This document shows, piece after piece, positions 1 through 7,892 of a DNA stretch of 64,000 bases. Position numbers and translations under genes: made by a program. The notes under the pieces were generated by a model. That model was not told the DNA's origin. It worked only from the letters and a program-made list of their open reading frames with translations, and did not search any database. Origin of the DNA: Variovorax beijingensis (GTDB lineage Bacteria > Pseudomonadota > Gammaproteobacteria > Burkholderiales > Burkholderiaceae_C); the NCBI RefSeq assembly GCF_007828835.1, contig NZ_VIVL01000004.1, positions 486,306-550,305 of the forward strand. The letters are read 5' to 3'. Position 1 is the stretch's first letter. Every line of letters starts with the position of its first letter.

Positions 1-193
1 AGATCACCACCTCGCGGCACATGCTACAGGCCACCGAAGGGGTTTCTGTGAAGGCTTTGTCAACTACTCCTGGCCAATGCTGCAAAGCCCATTCGCCCGG
101 ATGGGTTCATCGCTTGATCCAACAATGGCCGCCGACAAGCCGGTCAACCTTTCGGCTTTCTTCCTGAATCTGCAATTGCGAAGGAGCAGCACC

Positions 194-1222
194 TTGGAAT
201 ACCGTCACCTCGGAAAATCAGGCCTCAAGGTCCCCGCATTGAGTTTCGGCACCGGCACTTTCGGCGGCAAGGGCGAGCTTTTCAGCGCCTGGGGCCAGAC
301 CGACGTGGCCGAGGCGCGCAAGCTGATCGACATCTGCCTGGAGGCGGGCGTCAACATGTTCGACAGCGCGGACATCTATTCGGCCGGCGCGGCCGAGTCG
401 GTGCTCGGCGAGGCGATCAAGGGCCGCCCGCGCGACCAGATCCTCATCTCGACCAAGGCCACCTTTCGCAGCGGCGAGGGGCCGAACGAGGTGGGGTCGT
501 CACGCCACCACCTGGTGCGCGCGGTCGATGGCGCGCTCAGGCGGCTGGGCACCGACTACATCGACTTGTTCCAGCTGCATGGCTTCGACGCGAGCACGCC
601 GGTGGAGGAGACGCTGTCCACGCTCGACGACCTGGTGCGCGCGGGCAAGCTGCGCTATGTGGGCGTGTCGAACTTCTCGGGCTGGCACCTGATGAAGTCG
701 CTGGCGGTGGCCGAACGCCACGGCTACGCGCGCTACGTGGCGCACCAGGCCTACTACTCGCTGGTCGGGCGCGACTACGAATGGGAACTGATGCCGCTCG
801 CGCAGGACCAGGGCGTGGGCGCGGTGGTCTGGAGCCCGCTGGGGTGGGGCCGGCTCACCGGCAAGATCCGCCGCGGCCAGCCGCTGCCGGCCACCAGCCG
901 CCTGCACGTGACGGCCGACATGGGGCCGCCGGTGCCCGACGAGCTGCTTTTTCGCGTGGTCGATGCGCTCGAGAAGGTCGGGGCCGAAGTCGGCAAGACC
1001 GTGCCGCAGGTGGCGCTCAACTGGTTGCTGCAGCGGCCGACCGTGTCGAGCGTGGTCATCGGCGCGCGCGACGAGGCGCAGCTTCGCCAGAACCTGGGCG
1101 CCGAGGGCTGGAAGCTCACGCCCGCGCAGGTCGCCGAGCTCGATGCGGCCAGCGCCACGACGCGCGCCTATCCGTACTGGCACCAGCAGGGTTTCCTGGA
1201 GCGCAATCCCAACCCGGTCTAG
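194..1222 (+). CDS. Aldo/keto reductase
   Basis: NAD(P)H-dependent aldo/keto reductase of about 342 residues, a cytosolic TIM-barrel oxidoreductase that reduces aldehydes or ketones; the substrate cannot be read from sequence. The catalytic tetrad is present: Asp57 and Tyr62 in FDSADIY, Lys88 in STKATF and His129 in LFQLHG, followed by the SNFSGW and SPLGWGRLTGK segments typical of the YajO/general-stress type of the family. The reading frame is open to the left edge, but homology starts at EYRHLGKSGLKV. I chose the TTG at 194 because AGGAG lies 7 bases before it, whereas the upstream ATG at 77 gives an unconserved tail. Its TAG stop shares the palindrome CTAG with the stop of the convergent LysR gene. 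Family call firm, start fairly firm. Confidence 0.88.
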   Translation: MEYRHLGKSGLKVPALSFGTGTFGGKGELFSAWGQTDVAEARKLIDICLEAGVNMFDSADIYSAGAAESVLGEAIKGRPRDQILISTKATFRSGEGPNEVGSSRHHLVRAVDGALRRLGTDYIDLFQLHGFDASTPVEETLSTLDDLVRAGKLRYVGVSNFSGWHLMKSLAVAERHGYARYVAHQAYYSLVGRDYEWELMPLAQDQGVGAVVWSPLGWGRLTGKIRRGQPLPATSRLHVTADMGPPVPDELLFRVVDALEKVGAEVGKTVPQVALNWLLQRPTVSSVVIGARDEAQLRQNLGAEGWKLTPAQVAELDAASATTRAYPYWHQQGFLERNPNPV

Positions 1223-2112
1223 GACGGCGCGAGTCCGAGCACCCAGCGCTCGAAGTGCTCCAGCGCCCCGGAAGCCGGCCGGCCCTCGGGATAGGCGAAG
1301 TAGTAGCCCTGGCGCACTTCCAGGTGCCGGTCGATCGGGATCACGAGCTCGCCGGTGCGCAGCTCGCGCTCGATCAGGATGCGCGGCGCGAGGCCCACGC
1401 CCATGCCGGCGGCCGCGGCGGCGGTCACCATGGTGAAGAGCTCATAGCGCGGGCCGCGCGAGGCGTGCACCGTGTAGTCCCAGCCCTGCTGCGCATACCA
1501 GTCGCGCCAGGCATGGGCGCGGGTGCCCAGGTGCACGTGTCGGCAGCGCTCGAAGGCCGATTCGTCCCACGGCCCGTTGGCGTCGCGGAAGGCGGGGCTG
1601 CAGACCGGCACCATCTGGCCCTCGGAAAAGATCAGCCCGCCCTGGGTGCCGGGCCAGAACTGGTCGCCGAAATAGATGGCCGCGTCGTAGGCGTTTTCCT
1701 GGAACGAGAAGGGCTGCGAGCGCGCCGAGAGGTTGACGGTGATGTTGGGATGCCGCCGGCTGAAATCGGGCAGCCGCGGGATCAGCCATTGCGTGGCGAA
1801 GGTGGGCACCACGGCCACTTCGAGCACGAAGCCCATGTCGTGGCCGGCGCTGATCTCCTGCGTGTCGCGCCGGATCTGGTCGAGGTGGCGGCGGATGCGC
1901 GCCGCGTACTCGCGCCCGGTGTCGGTGAGCGTGAGGCGCCGCCGCACGCGCGAGAACAGCGCCACGCCCAGCCGCTGCTCCAGCGTGGCCACCTGCCGCC
2001 CGACGGCGCTTTGCGTCAGCGCGAGTTCGGCCGCCGCGCGGGTGAAGCTCCCCAGGCGCGCCGAGGCCTCGAAGGCCTGCAAGGCACCCAGGTTGGGAAT
2101 GTCTTTTCTCAT
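1219..2112 (-). CDS. LysR-family transcriptional regulator (GcvA-like)
   Basis: A 297-residue LysR-type regulator. The N-terminal winged helix-turn-helix spans roughly residues 8-66, including the SFTRAAAELALTQSAV recognition region, and a periplasmic-binding-protein-like effector domain follows. The opening LGALQAFEASARLGSFT and the effector-domain segment ATQWLIPRLPDF resemble the GcvA/AmpR branch. It is divergent from the FAD oxidoreductase at 2200 with only 87 bases between starts, so that gene is the obvious target, with the enzyme's amino-acid or amine substrate as a plausible inducer (inference). The start is an ATG giving MRKDIPNLG. Its stop overlaps that of the aldo/keto reductase by the four bases CTAG, with no terminator between them. 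Confidence 0.9.
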   Translation of the reverse strand: MRKDIPNLGALQAFEASARLGSFTRAAAELALTQSAVGRQVATLEQRLGVALFSRVRRRLTLTDTGREYAARIRRHLDQIRRDTQEISAGHDMGFVLEVAVVPTFATQWLIPRLPDFSRRHPNITVNLSARSQPFSFQENAYDAAIYFGDQFWPGTQGGLIFSEGQMVPVCSPAFRDANGPWDESAFERCRHVHLGTRAHAWRDWYAQQGWDYTVHASRGPRYELFTMVTAAAAAGMGVGLAPRILIERELRTGELVIPIDRHLEVRQGYYFAYPEGRPASGALEHFERWVLGLAPS

Positions 2113-2199
2113 CGTTGCTATTCTGCGTGCCGGGCTCGCGGTTTTTTGCGGCGGCTTGCGCGGATTGGACCTGTCGGCGAACAGCAAGAAAGGAATTTC

Positions 2200-3372
2200 A
2201 TGCGTCGTGTGGTGATCATCGGCGGCGGTGCCATCGGCTCCGCCATCGCCTATTTTCTCAACCGGGATCCGCAGGAGGAACCGTTCGACGTCACCGTGGT
2301 CGAGCGCGATTTTTCGTACACGCAGGCTTCGTCGGCCTTGTCGGCCAGTTCGATCAGGCAGCAGTTTTCGAGCGCCATCAACATCGAGATGTCGCTCTAC
2401 GGCATCGACTTCTTCCGCCACCTGGGCGAAAACCTGCGCGTCGGCGACAACGTGCCCGACATCGGGCTGGTCGAGCCGGGCTACCTGTACCTGGCGCCGC
2501 CGGAGGGCCTCGACGTACTGCGCGAGAACCACTCGGTGCAGAAGGCGCACGGCGTCGACGTGGTCCTGCTGGCGCCCGACGCGCTGCAGGCGCGCTTCCC
2601 GTGGATCTCGACCGAGGGCATTGCCCTGGCCTCGCTGGGCCTTTCGGGCGAGGGCTGGTACGACGGCTACAGCCTGTTGCAGGCCTTTCGCAAGAAAGCC
2701 ATTTCGCAGGGCGCGCGCTATGTGCAGTTGCAGGCCACGGGATTGAAGCGCAGCGGCCGCGCGGTGGCGGGCGTGGAACTGGACATCGGCAACCTGCTGG
2801 AGGCCGACGTGGTGGTCAACGCCGCCGGCGCCTGGGCTGCCAGGGTGGCGGGCTGGGCCGGCATCGATCTGCCGGTGCGCGCGCGCCGCCGCATGGTGTT
2901 CAGCTTTTCGTGCCCCGAGACCCTGCCGGGCTGCCCGCTGGTGATCGACACTTCGGGCATCTGGCTGCGCCCCGAAGGCCGGCGCTTCATCTGCGGCTTT
3001 GCGCCGCCCCAGGACCGCGACCGCGACGACGCGCCGCTCGAAGTCGACTACCGCGTCTTCGACGATTTCATCTGGCCCGCACTGGCGCGCCGCGTACCGG
3101 CCTTCGAAGCCATCCGCATGACCGGCGCATGGGCCGGCTACTACGAGATGAACCTGTTCGATCACAACGCGATCCTCGGCCTGCATCCGGACTGCGACAA
3201 CCTGTTTTTCGCCAACGGCTTCTCCGGGCACGGGCTCCAGCAATGCCCGGCTGCCGGGCGCGGCGTGGCGGAACTCATCCGTTATGGCGAGTACCGCAGC
3301 CTCGACCTGTCGCCGGTGTCGTTCGCCCGTATTCTCGAGAACCGGCCGCTGGTCGAGAAGAACGTGATCTAG
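2200..3372 (+). CDS. FAD-dependent oxidoreductase (DAO / glycine oxidase-like)
   Basis: A 390-residue member of the D-amino-acid oxidase family, flavoenzymes that oxidise amino acids, sarcosine or related amines. The N-terminal Rossmann dinucleotide motif IIGGGAIGSAIAYFL lies at about residues 5-19. A Val-Val-Glu-Arg segment ends the second beta strand, and the C-terminal region near residue 340 has the GFSGHGLQ FAD-closing motif of the family. AAGGA lies six bases before the ATG at 2200. The divergent LysR neighbour suggests substrate-induced expression. No electron-transfer partner or second subunit is encoded beside it, so it is probably a single-subunit oxidase or dehydrogenase. The substrate is unknown; the DAO family assignment is firm. 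Confidence 0.88.
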   Translation: MRRVVIIGGGAIGSAIAYFLNRDPQEEPFDVTVVERDFSYTQASSALSASSIRQQFSSAINIEMSLYGIDFFRHLGENLRVGDNVPDIGLVEPGYLYLAPPEGLDVLRENHSVQKAHGVDVVLLAPDALQARFPWISTEGIALASLGLSGEGWYDGYSLLQAFRKKAISQGARYVQLQATGLKRSGRAVAGVELDIGNLLEADVVVNAAGAWAARVAGWAGIDLPVRARRRMVFSFSCPETLPGCPLVIDTSGIWLRPEGRRFICGFAPPQDRDRDDAPLEVDYRVFDDFIWPALARRVPAFEAIRMTGAWAGYYEMNLFDHNAILGLHPDCDNLFFANGFSGHGLQQCPAAGRGVAELIRYGEYRSLDLSPVSFARILENRPLVEKNVI

Positions 3373-3429
3373 CCTCGGCGCGGGTGGAGGCGTACGATCT
3401 TTTGCCAAGCAAGCGAGGGTCTCAGCATC

Positions 3430-4461
3430 ATGACTGCACAGGCATTGGTCGACACCGCCCGGGCGCTGGTCGCCGGCGACAAGGGCTTGCTCGCGATGGA
3501 CGAGAGCAACGCCACCTGCCACAAGCGCTTCGTGAAACTGGGCATTCCCCAGACCGAGGACGCGCGGCGCGACTGGCGCGAGCTGATCGTCACCGCGCCG
3601 GGCCTCGGCGCCTGCATCAGCGGCGCGATTCTCTTCGATGAAACCATCCGCCAGCGAACCAGCACGGGCGCATCCTTCGTCTCGGTGCTCAGCGGCGCGG
3701 GCATCGTTCCCGGCATCAAGGTCGACACTGGCGCGAAGCCGCTGGCGGGCCATCCCGGCGAGACGGTCACCGAAGGCCTGGACGGCCTGCGCGAACGGCT
3801 GGCCGAATATGCCGGCATGGGGGCTCGCTTCGCCAAATGGCGCGGCGTCATCACGCCCGGCCTCGGCCTGCCCAGCCGCGCATGCATCGAGGTCAACGCC
3901 CATGCGCTGGCCCGCTATGCGGCCCTGTGCCAGGAGGCCGGACTCGTTCCCATCGTCGAGCCTGAAGTGCTGATGGAAGGCGACCATTCCCTCGCGCGCT
4001 GCGCGGAAATCACCGAAGAGACGCTGCACGCGGTGTTCGCCCAGCTGCGCCTGCAGGGCGTGCTGCTCGAAGGCATGCTGCTGAAGCCCAACATGGTGCT
4101 GCCGGGGCAGGACAGCCCGAAGCAGGAGAGCGTGGAAGAAGTCGCCGACGCTACGGTGACCTGCCTGCTGCGCACCGTGCCCGCGGCCGTGCCGGGCATC
4201 GCTTTTTTGTCGGGCGGCCAGTCGGCACAGCTTGCATCGGCCCGGTTGAACGCCATGAATGCGAGATCCGGCTCGCGCCTGCCGTGGGCGCTGGCGTTTT
4301 CCTATTCGCGCGCGGTCCAGCAGCCGGCGCTCGACGCCTGGAAGGGCGATGCCGCCAACGTTGCCGTGGCGCAGCAGGCGCTGGTGCACCGCGCCCGCTG
4401 CAACCAGGCTGCGCGCCGCGGCGCCTACGATGCGCGGGCGGATGCGCCGACGCCAGGCTGA
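3430..4461 (+). CDS. Class I fructose-bisphosphate aldolase
   Basis: A 343-residue class I aldolase, which cleaves fructose 1,6-bisphosphate to dihydroxyacetone phosphate and glyceraldehyde 3-phosphate through a Schiff base. The N-terminal segment GDKGLLAMDESNATC is the signature of the eukaryotic-type class I enzyme, and the Schiff-base lysine is Lys219 in GMLLKPNMV. A typical LSGGQS phosphate-binding stretch follows near residue 258. The length matches the family. It sits 57 bases after the DAO gene and ends three bases before the convergent msrA stop. The C-terminal tail is short and ends PTPG, unlike the Tyr-ending animal enzymes. The function call is secure; class II Fba elsewhere in the genome would make this a second aldolase. 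Confidence 0.93.
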   Translation: MTAQALVDTARALVAGDKGLLAMDESNATCHKRFVKLGIPQTEDARRDWRELIVTAPGLGACISGAILFDETIRQRTSTGASFVSVLSGAGIVPGIKVDTGAKPLAGHPGETVTEGLDGLRERLAEYAGMGARFAKWRGVITPGLGLPSRACIEVNAHALARYAALCQEAGLVPIVEPEVLMEGDHSLARCAEITEETLHAVFAQLRLQGVLLEGMLLKPNMVLPGQDSPKQESVEEVADATVTCLLRTVPAAVPGIAFLSGGQSAQLASARLNAMNARSGSRLPWALAFSYSRAVQQPALDAWKGDAANVAVAQQALVHRARCNQAARRGAYDARADAPTPG

Positions 4462-4464
4462 GCT

Positions 4465-5166
4465 TCAGCCGCCCTTTGCCGCATTCACCAGCACGGGCGT
4501 CGGCCGATAGCTCTCGGGAAACAGCTTCTTGAGGCCTTCGATCTTCGGCAGATCGTTGAACACGATGTATTCGTTGCCTGGATGGCGTGTGAGGAAGTCC
4601 TGGTGATAGGCCTCGGCCGCATAGAACGGCTTCCCCATCTCGATGGTGGTCGCCAGCGGCTTGCCGAAGGTCCTGGCCTGGTTCAGCTGCACGATGTATG
4701 CCTTCGCGATGTGGGCCTGTTCGGCGTTCTCGGCAAACACGGTGGAGCGGTATTGAGGCCCTGTGTCCGGTCCTTGCCGGTTCAGCTGGGTCGGGTCGTG
4801 CGCCACCGAGAAATAGATCTGCAGCAGCTTGCCGTAGCTGATCTGCCGCGGGTCGTAGGTGATGCGCACCGCTTCGGCGTGGCCGGTGCGGCCCGAGCCC
4901 ACGTGCTCATAGCGCGCCGTCTTCGCGTCGCCGCCGGCATAGCCCGACACGGCGTTGTTCACGCCCTTGACGCGCTGGAACACGCCTTGCACGCCCCAGA
5001 AGCAGCCGCCGGCGAACACGGCAGTGTCGTACTTCATGGTGGGCGAGGCCGGCAGGTCGATCGCGGGTGCCGGCACGCGCCGGGCCGGCTCTGCGAACGA
5101 AGGCGCGGCATGCCAGGCCAGCGCCGCGGCGGCGAGCATGCCGGCGGTGAGTGCGGGGAATCTCAT
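4465..5166 (-). CDS. msrA: Peptide-methionine (S)-S-oxide reductase MsrA, exported
   Basis: A 233-residue MsrA that reduces the S epimer of methionine sulfoxide in proteins. The catalytic motif GGCFWG places the nucleophile at Cys55, and the family blocks SGYAGG, GHAEAV and AEAYHQDF follow. The first 25 residues, with a hydrophobic core ending SFAEP, look like a Sec signal peptide, so this copy is probably periplasmic. That differs from the plain cytosolic MsrA and from the leaderless MsrB at 57770 in this window. The recycling cysteine expected near the C terminus is not obvious, since the tail ends NAAKGG. It is convergent with the aldolase, three bases apart. Family assignment is very secure; periplasmic location is an inference from the leader. 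Confidence 0.95.
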   Translation of the reverse strand: MRFPALTAGMLAAAALAWHAAPSFAEPARRVPAPAIDLPASPTMKYDTAVFAGGCFWGVQGVFQRVKGVNNAVSGYAGGDAKTARYEHVGSGRTGHAEAVRITYDPRQISYGKLLQIYFSVAHDPTQLNRQGPDTGPQYRSTVFAENAEQAHIAKAYIVQLNQARTFGKPLATTIEMGKPFYAAEAYHQDFLTRHPGNEYIVFNDLPKIEGLKKLFPESYRPTPVLVNAAKGG

Positions 5167-5261
5167 GGGCTGTCCTTGAAGAAGGCTGGATGCCAGGCCG
5201 ATGGGAGCGACATTGCCGCTGATTCCAGCCCACGTCAATGTTCGGCTGCCGATCACATCGC

Positions 5262-6776
5262 TCAGGGCGGGCAGGGGCGTGCGGCGGCCGCGCCCGGACG
5301 CGTGGCCTTGCTGGTGCTGCTTTCGTCCACCGTGCCGAGCGGGCGCGTGAACGTGCAGCCATAGGCCGGGTCCGCCACCGTGGCGGCGGTGACCACGTCG
5401 TCGCCCGCCGGCTTCACGCCGTCGCGCTCCCACTTGACCATGGCATCGAAGGCCTCGACCTGTTCGGCGATCGTGAAGTCGCAATGCGAGATGCCGCGCA
5501 CGGCGCGCTGCACCAGCCAGCCGCCGTTGCCCTTGGCCGCCACGCGCTGGTGGTAGATCTGCTCCATGCTGAAGGGCACGTACAGGTCGCCCAGCGTGTG
5601 CAGCGTGACCACCGGGATCCTGAACTCGCCGTTGGCCTTGGGAATCCAGCGCAGGCCATCGGTGCGCAGGCGGTTGGCGTCGGCCGCCGCGCTGAGCTTG
5701 AGCACCGAGGCATTCAGCGCCGTGGTCCCCGGCACATCGCCGTCGATGGTGTAGGTGAAGCGGTTGGTGTCGAGCGTGCTCCGGTTCAGGATGCCGTTGA
5801 CCGTGCCGTCGCTGCCGAACACTCCCCATACCGCCGCGAACGAGCCGCCCTGCGTGAAGCCGAGGTCGAACATCGGCCGCTCGCCGCCCGTGAGGTTCTT
5901 CACCACCGAGCCGAACTTCAGGCCGGTGGCCGTGGGCGTGCCCGGGAAGGCGGTGTACAGCGTGCCCGTGACCTGCGCCCGGATGTCCAGCCAGTTGACG
6001 GTCGGGTACTTCGGCAGCCCCGCGAGCGCCTGCGCGGCGACCTGCGCGCCCGCGAAGTAGTCGAACAGCTCGGTGTCGCCCATCACGCCGCACATCGGCA
6101 CCGCGCCGTGGTACTTCAGCTTGTGGTTGGCAGTGGCGAAGGCCTCGTCCTCGATGGCCGCCGCCGTGATGTGGCCGCCCATCGAATGGCCCGTGATGTA
6201 GATCCTCGAGGGCGCCGCGAGCTCGCGGCCGTTGGCCTTGGCGATGGCATTGAACTGCAGGGCCAGCGCGTTGGTGTCTTCCACGCCCGCGCGCACGTCG
6301 TAGAAATTCTTGCTGTAGCTCGAGGCGGCCCAAGCGTAGCCGTTCTGGATCAGGTGGCGCCGGATGGAGGGGTTGTTCACCTGCAGCACGTTGCTTTCCC
6401 CGGCGTAGCCGTGCGCGTACATCACGAGCTTGCCGTTCCAGTTGGCGGGCACCTCGACGTGGTACTGCGCGCCGCCGAGCATGCCGGCCCAGCGGCTGGT
6501 GGTGGTGTTGTCGACGGTGTCGCCTGCATCGGGAGCCAGCGCCGCGAAGGTGGTGGCCGCGGGGTCGGCGGGGGCGAAGGAGTTGCGGCTGTCCTGCAGC
6601 CGCGTTTCTTCGGGCGGCGGGGGTGGCGCAGGTGGAGGAGGCGGCGCCGGCGGCGCGGGTGCCGGCGCCGGCGGCAGTGGGGTGAAGGCGAAGCCGTTGC
6701 CGCCGCCGCCCCCGCCGCAGGATGCGACGGCAAGGCTGGCTGCAAGGGCAAGAAATGTCAGGCGCGCGGAATGCAT
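5262..6776 (-). CDS. Alpha/beta-hydrolase lipoprotein with proline-rich linker
   Basis: A 504-residue predicted lipoprotein. The signal peptide ends in the lipobox VASC with Cys20, followed at once by a run of six glycines and then a long Pro/Ala linker to about residue 57. The catalytic part carries MYAHGYAG near residue 115 (oxyanion region) and the nucleophile elbow GHSMGG with Ser198. A likely catalytic His lies in TLHTLGD or in the GISHCDF segment towards the C terminus. The start is the ATG at 6776 rather than the upstream extension, because the signal peptide then has normal length. It is probably an esterase or polyester/peptide hydrolase anchored to the outer membrane; the substrate is unknown. 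The same anchor-glycine-proline layout recurs in the carboxylesterase at 60953. Confidence 0.8.
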   Translation of the reverse strand: MHSARLTFLALAASLAVASCGGGGGGNGFAFTPLPPAPAPAPPAPPPPPAPPPPPEETRLQDSRNSFAPADPAATTFAALAPDAGDTVDNTTTSRWAGMLGGAQYHVEVPANWNGKLVMYAHGYAGESNVLQVNNPSIRRHLIQNGYAWAASSYSKNFYDVRAGVEDTNALALQFNAIAKANGRELAAPSRIYITGHSMGGHITAAAIEDEAFATANHKLKYHGAVPMCGVMGDTELFDYFAGAQVAAQALAGLPKYPTVNWLDIRAQVTGTLYTAFPGTPTATGLKFGSVVKNLTGGERPMFDLGFTQGGSFAAVWGVFGSDGTVNGILNRSTLDTNRFTYTIDGDVPGTTALNASVLKLSAAADANRLRTDGLRWIPKANGEFRIPVVTLHTLGDLYVPFSMEQIYHQRVAAKGNGGWLVQRAVRGISHCDFTIAEQVEAFDAMVKWERDGVKPAGDDVVTAATVADPAYGCTFTRPLGTVDESSTSKATRPGAAAARPCPP

Positions 6777-6959
6777 GGGATGTCTCTCTCTGTTCTTGTG
6801 TTGTTGGGAAGAAGCCCGGCGCAGCACAGCCTTGCGCGGCCGTAGAGAACGACCGTGCTATTTCGCTGGACCGGCGGCGCAGCGTAGGGGCGTTGCCGGG
6901 CGCACCGGCCCGGGCTTTCCCGTAGCTGCTATCTCCTGCGCGACACCGCGCGCGGCGTG

Positions 6960-7868
6960 TCAGCCCTTGCGGCGCGTCACCACCACCGTGGCTTCGAGGC
7001 CGTCATAGGCCTCGGCATCGCCATACCAGCTGCCCGAGATCGGCGCGGCCTGCGCCGGGTCGCGCGTGACCCCGACGCGGATCAGCTGGCCGCTGCCCAT
7101 GAGGTTGTTGGTGGGATCGAAGGCGAGCCAGCCGATGCCCGGCAGGTAGGCCTGCAGCCAGGCGTGCGTGGTGCCGGCGCCGGTCATCGATTCGCCGGGC
7201 GCCTGGGCCGCGCGGTCGAGCGCGGCGTCGTACAGGTAGCCCGAGACGAAGCGCGTGGCAATGCCCAGGCGCCGCGCGGCCTCCATCATCAGCAGCGCGT
7301 AGTCGCGGCAGCTGCCGCTGCCGAGCGCCAGCGTCTGCAGCGGCGTCTGCGTGCCTTCCTCGTCGCGTGCCTTGTATTCGAGGCTCTGGCCGATGTGCGC
7401 GTTCATGCGCGCGAGCACTTCGCGCGTGCTGTTGGGCTGGTCGATGTGCAGGAACTGGTGGGCCCAGCGGATCAGCGTGCCGTTGGCATCGTCGTCGTGG
7501 TGCGGGCGCAGGTAGTGCTCGAGGTCGAGGCGCTCCTGCACCGAATAGGCGAAGGGCAGGAACTCGGCGGCCGGATCGAGCGCGAGCTGGTCCTGCTGCG
7601 CCGGCACGTGCTCGATGGTGAAGGAGCACACGATGCGCAGCTCCGTGGCCTCGCCCATGGGCTGCACCAGCGCGACCGAGTTCGAATGCGGGTCCTGGAT
7701 CAGCCGCGTGAACGACTCGGGGCTCACCTGCAGGTCGGTGGCGAGCACGCGCAGGTCGTGGCTGTCGCGCGGACGGAACATCACCCGGTGCAGGCCGAAG
7801 GTGACCGGCTTCCTGTAGCGGTAGACGGTGGTGTGGATGATGTCGTATTGGATGGCCATGCGCTGCAT
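6960..7868 (-). CDS. Transglutaminase-like family protein
   Basis: A 302-residue protein with an N-terminal bacterial transglutaminase-like domain beginning YDIIHTTVYRYRKPV, followed by the transglutaminase/protease core. The papain-like triad is visible: Cys in GSGSCRDYALLMMEAAR, His in THAWLQAYLPG and Asp in AFDPTNN. Proteins of this class are cytosolic, act as proteases, amidases or cross-linking enzymes, and often sit beside alpha-E and circularly permuted ATP-grasp genes. Neither partner is present here, so it stands alone. Two ATGs are possible; the one at 7868 has AAGG seven bases upstream, the other at 7859 is three codons shorter. Family call secure, biochemical role unknown. Confidence 0.86.
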   Translation of the reverse strand: MQRMAIQYDIIHTTVYRYRKPVTFGLHRVMFRPRDSHDLRVLATDLQVSPESFTRLIQDPHSNSVALVQPMGEATELRIVCSFTIEHVPAQQDQLALDPAAEFLPFAYSVQERLDLEHYLRPHHDDDANGTLIRWAHQFLHIDQPNSTREVLARMNAHIGQSLEYKARDEEGTQTPLQTLALGSGSCRDYALLMMEAARRLGIATRFVSGYLYDAALDRAAQAPGESMTGAGTTHAWLQAYLPGIGWLAFDPTNNLMGSGQLIRVGVTRDPAQAAPISGSWYGDAEAYDGLEATVVVTRRKG

Positions 7869-7892
7869 TCTGGGGCCTTGGCGCGGCAGCGC

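Noticed and set aside
1..193. Partial gene at the left edge
   Set aside because: No frame on either strand gives a recognisable protein tail. The frame leading into the aldo/keto reductase is open but its translation here is not conserved family sequence, so the stretch is treated as upstream region.
1219..4389. Long minus-strand open frame of 1056 codons across the FAD oxidoreductase and aldolase
   Set aside because: Only its last 297 codons (LysR) are real. The rest lies opposite genes with clear family motifs and gives an Arg/His/Ala-rich translation typical of antisense frames in GC-rich DNA.
5238..6845. Plus-strand frame over the lipoprotein hydrolase
   Set aside because: The opposite strand has a signal peptide, lipobox and GHSMGG motif, while this frame is His/Arg/Val-rich with no motif.
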